A stretch of 61,359 nucleotides of DNA from the NCBI GenBank assembly GCA_051453625.1, contig JBOZIK010000001.1:184316433-184377791 (forward strand). The letters are read 5' to 3'. Position 1 is the stretch's first letter. Each line of letters begins with the position of its first letter. The notes below the pieces were generated by a model. The model saw only the letters and a program-made list of their open reading frames with translations, was not told the origin of the DNA and searched no databases. This document shows positions 12,586 through 24,789 of this stretch, one piece after another. The DNA is from Welwitschia mirabilis (lineage: Eukaryota > Gnetophyta > Gnetopsida > Welwitschiales). Position numbers and translations under genes: made by a program.

Positions 12586-12596
12586 GTTAGGAGGTG
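12586..12596 (+). other. Polypurine tract of Element I
   Basis: The sequence gttaggaggtg directly precedes the LTR start. The near-identical gattaggaggtg precedes the 3' LTR of Element N at 23,460, which supports both assignments. Confidence 0.75.
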
Positions 12597-13655
12597 TTTT
12601 AACATGTAACACTTGACATTTATATCAAGTGTTTTAGGCCAATTTGTTGTAACAAAGAGATTAATTTAATTATTTTAATCATAAAATATGTCTTCTATTA
12701 TTTTAAAGCAAAATTTAATATTATTTTTTTCTACGATAATTGCAAATTTTTAGCCATATTTTGAAATACATAATGGAAGATGGATATAATTATGTATAAA
12801 ATAATGGTGGCAATGGAAACATGAGGTATATGGAGGTGGCATTAGAAACATGTGGAAGTAGCACTAGTTGGTAGAGGAATCTAGTATAAAAGAACATGTG
12901 TCAAACTCATCATGATGAAGATTCCATCTAATGCTAGATAATGATCTCCATTAAATACTATAATACAACATTCAACAAATGCTAAATGATAAAGAATCTA
13001 CCTAATTCTATAAGTGAAGAGCTTGTAATCAACCCTCACCCCCATATCTTCCTATGAAAGGGTCTTGAATCCTTTATTGTATTTTTTTTCTTTGTATAAA
13101 TTATAACACTTTAGAGCATTGCATTATAATGGGTTTTTAGGTGATTCTATAGGGGAGTGAGCTAGTTTTCAAGGATTTCTTTCTACTTTCTTCTTTATTT
13201 ACTATAAAGTTGTTCTTTCTATAATGCAAAAGTTGTTCTTTAGCTATGAAGTTTATTTTAGTTGTATGAATTTCTTTCTATCACTTAAAACTTTTAATTT
13301 CATAAATCTTGAGTACTTTAGGAGTCCTAAATTTTTATAGTTATTTAAAAATAAGGTGTTGATTAGATTCATCATTTATCATATGATGGATGAGATTATG
13401 CCCCACAAATTGGATTAAAAGCACTTCTTGGTTTTTATTATTTTAGGGGAAGGCAATTAGACAAAAACAGAGTGAAGGACTACTTAGAATAATCGATGAT
13501 ACCTTGGAACTAGTTTGCTTTCCTTCTTTCTAAGATGAATTTTAACTTAACTCTAAAATTCACTTCATCTCTTATTATCTTTTCTTACTTTCTGTAACTT
13601 GCTTTAAAGTTAATGTAGTGTAAATTTAAACCAATGTGCAATGTTATTCTTGAGG
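12597..13655 (+). repeat. 3' LTR of Element I (right end uncertain)
   Basis: The LTR opens with tttaacatgtaacacttgac, related to the TGATAACATGCAAAAATT start of the Element N LTR. A 9-bp perfect inverted repeat (aacacttga/tcaagtgtt, 12,608-12,633) lies next to the terminus. The right end is set only by where Element O LTR similarity begins, so the LTR may be truncated: relatives are about 1.35 kb. Confidence 0.6.
12885..12892 (+). promoter_or_regulatory. Probable TATA box in Element I LTR
   Basis: The octamer tataaaag lies about 290 bp into the LTR, a plausible U3 promoter position. Support comes from sequence only. Confidence 0.45.
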
Positions 13656-13659
13656 ATGA

Positions 13660-15003
13660 ATGATAGCTAATTGAAAACCTAGCTTAAATTTGAACATTGT
13701 ACTACAATTAATTAATCCATTCATAATCCTATTAATAGATACATGATAATCAATTAACAAGATGATGATAGAGGTTAACATGATGATTATCTCTTAAGAA
13801 AACACATTCACATTAATTGATTTGAAATAAAATAAGCATTTGAGATTCCTTAAAGATGTTCTTAATGAATTAGATATTATCACCTCAAATAATAATTAAT
13901 TTAGAGCTGTTTAAGAATTAATAAGTTAATTTTAGGCTAACATGGCAAACAATTAATGGAGAGTTACATGCCTTATTCTATTACTTCATTTACATAAGGC
14001 ATTGATAGATAATGATTCATAATCAATGAAAAAATAATCAATCTATTAGTAGATGTTCACTATAATCACATCTCTTTAGCTCCCATCATTTAGTGCTCTT
14101 AATAATTAATCAATTTATTATTAAGTATTTATTGTAACCACATTTCTTCAGGTTCCTCTATTATCAATCCATTACTAAACCCCTATTATAGATACATCCC
14201 TTTAGGTCCCATTATTTAGTAATCTTAATAATTAATTAATTCATTATCAAATTTTATTGTAACCACATCCCTCTAAATCCCTCATTTAATAACCTAGTAA
14301 TTAATCAAATACATTATCAAATATTTATTGCAATTGCATCCCTTTGGGTCCTATCATTTAGGAGCTACAACTATCAATTTGAACTTATAAATTACCCCTT
14401 AGATAATTCATGCCATGATCTTCTTTACATCATTTTGTTTTGTGATATTAGATCAATTTAGGCAAGAGATCCATCTACTCATGAAAGAAGTTCTCCTTGG
14501 TATTAGACTATGCTTCCTCTATTGAGGGACTGTTATTTGTTAGTAGGTGACTTTGAAGTGAAATTGGTAATAAAATGATGTGTGCTTTCTCACATATCCC
14601 CTCTTTATTCTTCTTATACTTTATGTTAATGTTAATTTGATGCCATTATAAATTGAATTTAATTTTTATATAGAATATAAGAACTAACTTGGATGAAAAT
14701 AAGTTATTAATTTAATTAAGTAATTCTTTAGATAATTGCATTTCCATTCCATTGCATGTTGATTTTCATTAATTACATTCATATCATCTCAATAATTACA
14801 TTGTTATTTTATTTCATTTTTAACATACCAAAAAGACATAATAATTCTTCTTCTCTTTTTCTCAATAATTATGTCTCCTAAGTTATTTTCTTCTAAGTTT
14901 ATGATCTTTAGTTAACTTACCCTATACTAGGTGTATTACTTACCTTATACTTGAGAATGTTTTAAGATTAAATTTGTAGACTATTTAGCATACATCTCAG
15001 ACA
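13660..15003 (+). repeat. 5' LTR of Element O, containing internal tandem repeats
   Basis: From about 13,840 to 15,003 it aligns with 29,460-30,726, sharing tatgttaatgttaattt, aaaaagacata and tttaagattaaa.ttgtag blocks. The extension left to about 13,660 is weaker. Near 14,035-14,350 it holds about four to five degenerate copies of a 70-80-bp unit (consensus-like core: ccattaccaaatatttattgtaaccacatccctttaggt). The same array occurs in the right LTR. Confidence 0.65.
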
Positions 15004-15006
15004 GTG

Positions 15007-15027
15007 TTTTGGTGTCATTTCTCAGGA
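15007..15027 (+). other. Primer-binding site of Element O
   Basis: The sequence ttttggtgtcatttctcagga differs from the usual Athila/Tat PBS (TTTTGGCGCCGTTGCCGGGGA) mainly by C-to-T and G-to-A changes. It lies 3 bp after the LTR end (cagaca). Confidence 0.75.
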
Positions 15028-15109
15028 AGAAAGTAGTTATTAAGGATTCTCTTAATATTGTACATTAAGCTTAAGTTTTGAGTTTACAAGAATTTCTTAA
15101 TTACCCTTA

Positions 15110-15114
15110 CTTGG
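15110..15114 (+). repeat. Left target-site duplication of Element N
   Basis: The pentamer cttgg here and cttga at 24,790-24,794 flank Element N exactly and differ by one G/A transition. Five base pairs is the normal duplication length for gypsy integrase. Confidence 0.6.
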
Positions 15115-16498
15115 TTATAACATGCAAAAGTTGATAATTAGACTAAGTATATTTAATTAATTTGGCTTAGGCAAAGATATTAAAATAATAGTTTTATCTT
15201 AAAATTATATCTAATACCCTTTTTAATAGTATTGGTAAACTTATGCATTTTTCAATAATAATTTTAGGGCGTTTAATGTATTCTAAAAAACATAATGAAA
15301 AATGAAGATCATCAAATAGAAAACATTGGTGCCATTATCCTAGTCACTAGTGCTACTAGTCCCTTAAATTAGAATGCATCCAAATATACATTTTGAAGCC
15401 TTCATGGAAAATGAATTACATTTCACCTATGGGCTTAGTTAAATATTAAATTAGAAAGAGCCATGAAATTCAATGATATATAGTGGTAGTAGAAGTAACA
15501 TGTGACAATACCATGTAGTAGTGACAGCTATGATGACATGGAAGATACATGGAAATGGTACCAATTTGTGAAGCATCCTATCTAAAGGCCACATCATGAT
15601 CATGCTCACAAGAAAAGAAGGAGAATTCATAATGCTACATAATGAAAAGGGTAACTTCTCAATTTATAACCACCCAAGTTGTAATCCCCTAAATTCTAAT
15701 CATCATCAACCTATATAAGCCAAAAGCATATAATCTTCTCAATCCTTTCCTTACCTATTAAAGGATCTTGAGGCCTTATTTGTAGAAATCTTAGTTTAGC
15801 AAACATAGTTGGAAATCCTTCAAGAATCATGTTGACATGGCTTTCTAAGAATCTCCTTGAGGAATAGACTTATTTTGAGGCTAGTTTGAGGAGTCTATAT
15901 TAGTCTCATATTATTCCTTTAATGTAATGTATTTTCTTATTTTAATAAAAGGATAGTCATTTATTTTTTCTTTATAATGTGTATAGAATTATACTTTTAA
16001 TGATTAAGTAAAACTATCTTGCTAAGATTTTAAAAAACTAAGTGAATTCTTTAATTTATTTTCTTGGTTGTAGTTACTATAATTTGATGGATCGTGTTCA
16101 TAATGATTTATAATTTTCATGCTTATAAAGGGTTATGAAGGACTAAGTAACTATTGAATTTACTAATACTTATGTGATGAATGATATTACATCATCATGA
16201 CTTGAGTCACCATGACTTGATAATTTGAGCTATGTTGTAGGAAGATACAACATATCATTAGAGTGAAGAAGTGTCATTAAATAACTCAAGTCAGGCCTTT
16301 AGATCTTGTCCATTTTCTACTTCACTAATCAAATTTCATCATAATCTTAACTATTAGATTTTTTTTCTTTGTTTTGATTTCATTGCAAGACTAATAATTT
16401 TATGTTAATTATGTTAAGTTTTATCTCAATTAATTCTATGGAAGAATGATTTCAATATTTGTATTTACTAAAATGAATATATGTTCATCTTACAAATA
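15115..16498 (+). repeat. 5' LTR of Element N
   Basis: It aligns from end to end with 23,460-24,789. Shared landmarks include ttataacatgcaaaa, gccacatcatgatcatg, ttgaaatccttc-like blocks and the end cttacaaata, against cttgtaagca in the 3' copy (all differences transitions). The first base pair reads TT where the 3' copy has TG. The TATA position equivalent to 24,084 has mutated to tattaaag. Confidence 0.85.
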
Positions 16499-16500
16499 GA

Positions 16501-16512
16501 TTTTGGCACTAT
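16501..16512 (+). other. Primer-binding site of Element N (cut by a gap)
   Basis: The 12 bases ttttggcactat match the first part of the Athila/Tat PBS with C/T and G/A changes. A 141-N gap then begins at 16,513. The same TTTTGG.ACTAT form is found in reverse in Element E. Confidence 0.7.
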
Positions 16513-16653
16513 NNNNNNNNNNNNNNNNNNNNNNNNNNNNNNNNNNNNNNNNNNNNNNNNNNNNNNNNNNNNNNNNNNNNNNNNNNNNNNNNNNNNNNNN
16601 NNNNNNNNNNNNNNNNNNNNNNNNNNNNNNNNNNNNNNNNNNNNNNNNNNNNN

Positions 16654-17599
16654 TCATTTTATATTATTTTTAGTGGTGGGTATCAGTTCATATTTGATGA
16701 TACCCGACCTAATCATTGTTTAAGTTTTTTTTAGTTTTTTGGCTCTACTATAAAAAGAATTTTTATATCCGTTTTTTTAATAGGTAGAATGCGTTTTCTG
16801 CAGGTTGCAATCAAAATATGGAAAAAAAAGTGAAAAACTAATATAAAACTCACTCTTATTCTTGCATTTTCTTTTTATGTTCTACAAATTTTAGTTTCAT
16901 ATTTTTACATTTTTGTATTACCTATTAAAAATTCTAAAATAAAAAAATATTTAGGTTTTATTTCAAGTTTATTATTTTTTTTGATTTCTACTGAGTTTTT
17001 TTGAAATCGTATAACCCAAAAATTTTTTTGTAGATATTGTAAACTTCTTCATATTTTCCTAAAATTTAGCTCTTAAATAAAATGATGTTGTTACCTTTCT
17101 TAAGCAGTGCCACTAACCCTTTGCAACATATCCTCTAAAAATTTACTTTTATTAAAAATTAGAAATGTTTATGTCATTTAAATTCCTTTTGAAACTCTTC
17201 TAAGACTTTTATGCATTGGATTCAAGATGATATAGGGCATTGGATTAGAGTACATTCCAATGAAAATATGGACCCTAATACCAATAGTAACGAATAATAG
17301 ATATCACCCTCTAAAAACCAACTTCATGATGATACCTAAGAAGACCAACCTTTTACTTCCCAATAATTCAACCTAAATGTAAATTTTATTTTTAATGCCT
17401 CTTATACATACCTTTATTAATGAATAATTATTAAACAATCTACATGCCTACTATCTTATTTAGTAAGTAGTAAAAAAAATTAAGCAAAACACATCACATA
17501 ACTGATTCAACAACCCTAAGCAATCCCCTAGAGATTACTTACAATCCATATGATTAGGAACCATGTCATGCATAATCCAATTACCTATAACATGAAGGC
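16654..17599 (+). other. 5' leader of Element N
   Basis: No coding motif is visible. A perfect 8-bp hairpin (gggtatca at 16,678-16,685 with tgataccc at 16,698-16,705, 12-nt loop) lies just after the gap. The rest is A/T-rich spacer before gag-like sequence. Confidence 0.45.
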
Positions 17600-19170
17600 T
17601 AGAGTTTAAGCCTTTCATCATTTAGTTAATTTTTCACTTTTATAAGTTAGAGTTAGAAGATCATTACCTATATGTAAAGAAATTGGAGTACATGCTAGCC
17701 ATTATTACTAGTTTTAATAATATCATAGCTGTCCTTCAACTTATCCTTTTTCTATTATCTGTTAAGGAAGAATAATAAGCTTAACTTTATACCCTTAAAT
17801 CTATATTTATTAGAATTTGAATTGATTTAAATAGAACATTTGTTTCAAAATTCTTTCTAAGTCATAAGCCAATGCTCTTATTAAGAGGTCATGAACTATT
17901 AATAAAAAGATAATAATACCTTCCCGCAAGCCTTAGAAAGGTATAATAACTTGCTTCAAAAACGTTTTCAATATGAATTAGAGCCATGTAGGATTTTCAA
18001 TTTCTTCTATAATGGATTATCAACAAATAAGAGACAAATAATTGAGATGATGAGTGGAATTATCTTTCTAAGTTTTCCACTAGATGAAATATGGAATTAT
18101 CTTAAAATTATAGCTAAAAGTTTTAGAGACAAGGAGAAACTAATAAAACCATCTATATCTTAGTACTCTGTTAGATCCACTACTATATTTAGAGTTCCAC
18201 ATAGTTTTAAGGCTAATAATAGGATTGATAAACTATTAAGAATGGTAGAATCTATTTTTACCTCATCTAAACCTTTAACCTCCAATCATAAATGTCTCAT
18301 CTATTACATAGAATTATACAAGATAACTAAATGCCCTTCCATATTCATATTTTAAAATATAGTTAATGAACAAGTAAATATTATAAGACATCATTGGTAG
18401 AGTAGAAAAAATAATCCATATTTAAATACTTATAGAGCTAGTTGGAGAAACTATTCTCATTTTTTTTAGAAACAAAATAACTCATATAGCCAAAATCAAA
18501 CCAATCAACTAAGAAATTCATTTTCATCATCATCCTACCATGCTTTTCTAATAAATTTATACTAACCATTATTATCTACTCCATTACATGAATCATTAAG
18601 AAAATTTATGAAATCCCAAGCCCAAACTAATTATGACTATGATGAAACTCTTAAGAAACATACTTCCTTCCTTCATAAATTTGAGTATAACTTCCAATAA
18701 TTTTAAGCCAATATCCAATAAATTTAATGAATTCACACTTAGTTTCTTTAATAACTTTAATAAAACCAAATACAAATTCACTTTTATTTAAATTAAAGAA
18801 AACCTAGTTAACTCCCCATAAGCTCATAGCCAAACTAGATAGGAGTTAAATTGATTAAAGGATTAGAGCCTATCCAAGTTAAAAAAACCAAGGTCATTTA
18901 CCTTAGAAGTGGAAAAGGGTTGAACAATCAATCTGAGCAAAACATAACTAAAGAAGAATTAATACTTAAATAAAATAATATGAAGGATGAAACTATAAAA
19001 GAGTTATAAAAATGTTTATCCACTTATCAAGAATCTCTACCCTTTCATTAATAACTGAGAAACAAAAACATTATAAAGAAATAATTAGAAGATTAGAGGT
19101 TTTCAAAAAAGTTAAAATTAACATGTCGTGTTAGGATTTATTAAATAAATTCCCTCTAGAAAAACCCAAG
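17600..19170 (+). pseudogene. gag remnant of Element N
   Basis: The best preserved stretch, 17,951-18,163, reads FFYNGLSTNKRQIIEMMSG at its core, the FYnGL...mMSGG region typical of Athila-type Gag capsids. Upstream, 17,840-17,900 gives SKFFLSHK-like sequence, equivalent to the KFFP region. Gag would form the particle that packages the RNA. Stops and frameshifts break it on both sides. The family match is firm for this core and weak at the edges. Confidence 0.75.
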
Positions 19171-19199
19171 TTAAGAAAAAGATCTTTCTAGACTAGTAA

Positions 19200-19620
19200 A
19201 TAAGTGAAATCATATAAAATTAAATTCCCCTAATGTACAAAGATCTAGTTACTTGACAAGTACCATCACAATTGGAGATAAACACCTTAGGTTAGCCTTG
19301 TTAGATCTTGGAGCAAGCATAAATTTTTTATCTTATTTGGAGTAACTTAGTCTAAATGACCTTAAAAAGACAAAGATACAATTTCAACTAGTTGATAAGT
19401 CATTAAAATCACCACTAAAAATTAGTAAAGATGTAATTATTTGAGTAGAGAATTGTTACTTTCTCGTAGATGTCATTGTACTAGAAATGAATTTAATGAA
19501 ACATAACTCAATTCTAGTTATTTTAGATAGACCTTTTTTAGAAAATTCAAATGCTCTAATTAGTTTTCAAAATAGACTAATGAAAATATCGTAGATACTA
19601 TAACTATAAACTTAAATATT
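19200..19620 (+). pseudogene. Aspartic protease remnant of Element N
   Basis: The active-site region reads LLDLGASINF around 19,298-19,327, keeping the catalytic aspartate in the DLGA form usual in Athila elements. The second conserved region reads ILVILDRPFLENSNALI near 19,511-19,561, against the family LGRPFL. The protease would have cut the Gag-Pol polyprotein. Only a few stops lie inside this domain, so it is among the better kept parts of the element. Confidence 0.8.
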
Positions 19621-21979
19621 TTTAATACTGTGTAATTACCAAGGGATAATAATAATGCTAATTTAGCTTATGAAGTTCATAATATTAATCCTTCTCTAGT
19701 TAAATTGAATGCTTTTTTTTCATATGATCCTTTTAATGCTTTGGATTCACCTTTCAATGAAATATTAGAAAAGCATTCTAATTTAATAAGATAGATTACT
19801 CTTAGCTTTGAATGATTAAACTCTTTTGCTTGCATCCCTAGTACATTTTTAGAGATATTATATGTATGTGTAGAGTTGATTAATAAAAATGTTATTAATC
19901 CTCTTTACTTCTTAGATAATCAAATTTTTAAGATTCATTATCTTCAAATTTTTAAACCTTTTATTTTGCATTCCTTTAAAATAAAACCTCTTATAGTAAC
20001 AATTTCCAAAATACAACCAACTCATTAATTTCAAAGGTTATCTTTCTCACCAAATACCATAAACACCATTATTAACTCAAGGCATTTCAAAAATCCACTC
20101 CATTTTTAGACCATTTTATTAAACATATAAATCAGTTACTTCTTCCATTCATCTAAGAATTCCTAAGCCTTAATGATCCTAGTTCATAACCCTTAATGAA
20201 TAAACTACTAATAAGTGATCATGTTATTAGTACAAGTTTAGGTAGAGTTAAAATTTAATTATATATTTAATAAATTTTATGATTATTTTAAAGTTATCTT
20301 ATTAAAGTTTGATTTATTTAAGATCTTTAATTTGGAAGAAATGATTTAAAAAATTGAAATCTATCTTCGTACTTCATTTTCAAGCATTTTATGGGGATAA
20401 GATNNNNNNNNNNNNNNNNNNNNNNNNNNNNNNNNNNNNNNNNNNNNNNNNNNNNNNNNNNNNNNNNNNNNNNNNNNNNNNNNNNNNNNNNNNNNNNNNN
20501 NNNNNNNNNNNNNNNNNNNNNNNNNNNNNNNNNNNNNNNNNNNNNNNNNNNNNNNNNNNNNNNNNNNNNNNNNNNNNNNNNNNNNNNNNNNNNNNNNNNN
20601 NNNNNNNNNNNNNNNNNNNNNNNNNNNNNNNNNNNNNNNNNNNNNNNNNNNNNNNNNNNNNNNNNNNNNNNNNNNNNNNNNNNNNNNNNNNNNNNNNNNN
20701 NNNNNNNNNNNNNNNNNNNNNNNNNNNNNNNNNNNNNNNNNNNNNNNNNNNNNNNNNNNNNNNNNNNNNNNNNNNNNNNNNNNNNNNNNNNNNNNNNNNN
20801 NNNNNNNNNNNNNNNNNNNNNNNNNNNNNNNNNNNNNNNNNNNNNNNNNNNNNNNNNNNNNNNNNNNNNNNNNNNNNNNNNNNNNNNNNNNNNNNNNNNN
20901 NNNNNNNNNNNNNNNNNNNNNNNNNNNNNNNNNNNNNNNNNNNNNNNNNNNNNNNNNNNNNNNNNNNNNNNNNNNNNNNNNNNNNNNNNNNNNNNNNNNN
21001 NNNNNNNNNNNNNNNNNNNNNNNNNNNNNNNNNNNNNNNNNNNNNNNNNNNNNNNNNNNNNNNNNNNNNNNNNNNNNNNNNNNNNNNNNNNNNNNNNNNN
21101 NNNNNNNNNNNNNNNNNNNNNNNTAGAATAAAATTTTTCAATAATGGATGTTCAATTTGATCCAAAATACTTGAATCAAGGAATATGTGTAATGATAGAA
21201 AACATAAATTATGGGGAAAAAGTGGGAATTGGAGATGCTTTGGTGTTACTTTTCTTAACTTGTGTACTTAAAAATTTATTTACTAATTTTTAAGTTTCTA
21301 TAAGTCTACTTAGAGGATATCTTTTTTTTTTTAACAAATTAATCTATTTAAATAAAAATAAAAATCACAAAAAATTTAATAAAGTGTTCATTTACTTGGA
21401 TCTTTTTGTCTTTCACATCCATAGGGTTTATGGTTAATTTGAAGTTTCCATTACATTTTATGTTTGGTTTTTCCAAATTCATTATCAATTTTAACCAAGT
21501 TATTCTATGAGAAAAGATACCCATAAATATAGTTGTGTTTTTTTTTAACATAACCCTTTAACTCATGTCATTATTCTTATTCAGCAAATTTAGGATATTG
21601 ATAAAGTTGAATGATCTTATAGTCTAAACTCACCCTTACATCTAAAAAATCAATAAATTTTCTTACATTCTTACCACCCTTACAAAATGAAAGCTTTACT
21701 CATGTAAAGTTCAACCACTTTACTATTACATGACTTCCCTCTCTAAGACTAGCTGAACTGTTTCCTGTATCCACCGATGTTACTGCCATCTCTTTAAATT
21801 TTTTATATAATTTTATTTTGTAACCTTATCTAAAGTCTAATAATATTTTGTACTATTAGGTATGACTATTAAAATTTATTTTTATCCTATTAGTTATGAA
21901 TTGTCTCATGAATATCAAATTCATTGCATTTCTCAAACTTAATATAATATTCTCTTACTTTTTATTTTTCTATGTTTTC
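19621..21979 (+). other. Region after the protease of Element N, including a 720-N gap
   Basis: From 19,621 to about 20,000 the protease frame continues with few stops (NALDSPFNEILEKHSNLIR near 19,735-19,790), but no reverse transcriptase motif follows. Nothing recognisable is seen in 20,000-20,403. After the gap, 21,124-21,979 shows no family motif on either strand; a 67-codon frame on the - strand at 21,348-21,551 is the longest and unconvincing. Confidence 0.45.
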
Positions 21980-22920
21980 TTACCAATATTTCATGAAAAT
22001 TAGTGGGAGACAAGTTTCCTTCATCAAGGAAGGAATTTTTGGCCTTTTTTTAATTTATTTTATCTTGCATGAATTAAATCAAGAGGATGGAATTACTTTC
22101 TAAAAGAAGCTAATGCATTGTATTATCTGAAGTAGATTCCTAACTTTTACAAGAATGCTATCTTTGATGATGAAAACCCTTAGGTAATTCATGTTCCTAT
22201 ACATCACACTTTATTTTTCATATTTTTATTTGATTTTTTGAAGTAGTCTTAGATGTAGAACATTCAAAACAACTTTCATTTTCTTTAGTATGAACTTTAA
22301 AGTATTATTACCACATGTTAGCTATAGAATATAGACCTAATTAACAAAGAAGGTACACTATCATGTAAGATTTTACATAAGAACTAACTTGTTTTATTTA
22401 GATTTGTTATTCATAATGTCTAGCTACATCACATATTACCAATGCATAGTCATTTAGATATCAGTAGAAATATCCAAGATAATACATCCTTTGATATAGT
22501 GAAAGTTTTATTTAGAACCATTGTAAAGCATGTAGAAAATAAGAATAACCTTTCTTTGCCTTGGTTAATTTATGATTTTATCTACAATACCTTTATCAAA
22601 CATTAGACTGTAAAGGCTGGGATAGAGCATACATGGAAATCATCACTTTCTGAAAGATTATTCAAGTCCAAAAGTATTAAAATACTATCTTGATCCCAAA
22701 ATAATAGCAAGAGAGCTTGAATAGCAATAGTAGTAACAAAAAGAATAAATTCATCATGATAGTTTCTTCATTCATTCTATTCCTTCATATATACCTCTAA
22801 TAACTCATTGTAAAGGTAAGGAACCTGTTGAAAAAACTTCTCGTCCTTCTTCTCCTCAACCTTCACACTCCTCTTCCTCTTTATCTAGTGAAAAGTTTTG
22901 GAGTAGGTACCGTGAGAACA
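21980..22920 (+). pseudogene. Extra ORF remnant in the 3' part of Element N
   Basis: A decayed + strand coding stretch can be followed through frameshifts. At 22,470-22,690 one frame reads SFDIVKVLFRTIVKHVENKN and then NLSLPWLIYDFIYNTF, followed by a serine-rich part near 22,830-22,900. This resembles the extra (sometimes called env-like) ORF that lies between pol and the 3' LTR in many Athila elements. I cannot place it in a named family, and no membrane segment is convincing. It may also be a variant of the plant-transposon ORF1-type proteins. Confidence 0.45.
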
Positions 22921-23448
22921 TAAAACTTGAATTGATAAGTTATGGAATAAAATGAAGAATATTTTAAATTAATAAATTTATGTCTCTTATAAACAATAGC
23001 AAATGTATGAAAAAAAAATAATTAGTTTTTCGTAAAAGAGCTTTTGGTTAAAAGTATACTTATTATTATATACATTAGAGTGTATCACATGGAAGTATGT
23101 TCTAGGTGTATTTTATTAAAATGATTTGCATATTAGCTTAAAGTATTTAATCTGAAGTGTTTTTCTAAGTTTACAGTGTAATAAAAATCTATGTAATTAG
23201 ACTCTTTATTTTAGAATATCCTCAAAAGTTGTATAAAATTTTTCTATCCTCTTAAATTTTAGGATAAAGTTTAGTTTTACTTGAGGGTATGACATCCATT
23301 TTTAAAGCATTTTAATAATTTTTATATATTATTTTTCAAAAATTGATTATAATTTTTAAAATTTATATCATTTTCATACTTGAATATTCTCTTTAGATAA
23401 TTGATCATTTCTTTATCAATTTTTTTCTAAGAGTCTAGCAAAAACTTG

Positions 23449-23459
23449 ATTAGGAGGTG
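23449..23459 (+). other. Polypurine tract of Element N
   Basis: The tract attaggaggtg directly precedes the 3' LTR start tgataacatg. Related tracts precede the LTRs of Elements I, E and G. Confidence 0.8.
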
Positions 23460-24789
23460 TGATAACATGCAAAAATTCAATTTAAATGAAGTATATTCAA
23501 TTAACTTACCTATGAAGAGATTTTAAAATAGTTGTTTTATTATAAAATTATGTCTTATGCCTTTTTTAACATTATTAATAAAATTATGTACTTTTTCATG
23601 ATAATGGCATATTATTTAATGCATTTTAAAAGACATAATTAAAAATAAGGATTATCAAATAAAAAACACCAAAACTATCATCTTGGCCATAGTGCTACCA
23701 ATTCCATGAAGTAGAATACATCCAAAGCTATGTTCAATGGATTACATTCCACTTATAGGCTTAGTTAGATATTAAATCAAAAAAAATCATTAACTTCAAT
23801 GACACATGGTAGTAGAACAAGTAACATAGGGCAATAACATGTGATTGTGATAGTTGTAATGATGTGGAAAATATATGAAAATGGTAACAATTGGTAGAAG
23901 CATCATGATATAAAGACCACATCATGACCATGTTTACTAGAAAACAAAGAGCCTTCCTAAGGATACATGATGAAAAGCATAATTTCCCAAATTGTAACTA
24001 TCTAAGTTATAGTCCCCCAATTTGTAACTATCATTAACCACTCTAAAACAAAGGATTTTAACCTCCTCAATCCTTATCTTACCTATAAAAGAATCTCGAA
24101 CCCCAAGTTATAGAGATTTTGGTTAGAAAAACATAGTTGAAAATCCTTAGAGTATCACATCCACATGGATTTGTAAGTACCTCCTTTAGGAGCATATTTA
24201 TTTCAAGGCTATTTTAAGGAGCCTATATTAGCCTTTTCTTTTTCCTTTAGTGTAATGTTTTTTCTATTTTAATGCTTAAGTAAAATTTAATTATTAATAT
24301 TTTTCAATAACTGAGTGAATTCTTTAAGTTAGCTTCTTAGTTGTAGTCACTATTATTGGGTGGATCTTATGCACAGTGATTCATATTTTCATTCTTATGA
24401 AGGTCTATAAAGAACTAAATTAACTATTGAATTCATCAACACCTATGTGGTAAATGAGATTATTCATCATGATCTAAGCTATCATGACTTGATAATTTAA
24501 GTTATGTTTCAAGAAGATACATAATGTTATTAGAGTAAGGGTATGTTATTGGATAAATTATGCTAGACCATTGGAGCTCATCCATTTTCTTATATTACCA
24601 ATAAAATTTTATATAATTTCAACTCTTGGATTTTTTTTCTTTGTTTTATTTTATTATAAGACTGATAATTTCATGTTACTTTTATTAAGATTTACCTTAA
24701 TTATCCTTATGAAGGAACAATACTATATACTTGCTTAGTTTTTTTTTAATGTTCACATTTACTATAATGAATACACATTCTTGTAAGCA
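23460..24789 (+). repeat. 3' LTR of Element N
   Basis: It starts TGATAACATG and ends AAGCA, giving the canonical TG...CA termini. It aligns over its length with 15,115-16,498. The downstream target duplication cttga follows at 24,790-24,794. Confidence 0.87.
24084..24091 (+). promoter_or_regulatory. TATA box in Element N 3' LTR
   Basis: The octamer tataaaag lies about 620 bp into the LTR, ahead of conserved sequence shared with the 5' copy. At the same alignment position the 5' LTR reads tattaaag, so that copy has lost the consensus. Confidence 0.5.

Larger units (their letters stand above)
8050..13655 (+). mobile_element. Element I: decayed Ty3/gypsy (Athila-like) element, right part only
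   Basis: The order protease, reverse transcriptase, RNase H, integrase, long 3' tail, PPT and LTR is that of Ty3/gypsy elements. The protein motifs are closest to the Athila branch as I know it. The copia insertion splits the protease; the left part of Element I (gag and 5' LTR) is not in view. The right boundary of its LTR is uncertain, because Element O begins near 13,660. Confidence 0.8.
15115..24789 (+). mobile_element. Element N: nested Athila-like LTR retrotransposon
   Basis: Features in order are 5' LTR (15,115-16,498), PBS (16,501), gag, protease, an extra 3' ORF region, PPT (23,449) and 3' LTR (23,460-24,789). A 5-bp target duplication flanks it. The LTRs are about 1.38 and 1.33 kb and clearly diverged, so the insertion is old. 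Between protease and the 3' ORF I see no RT, RNase H or integrase motif. A 720-N gap (20,404-21,123) lies there but is too short, if its size is right, for the usual 2.3 kb. Confidence 0.82.
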
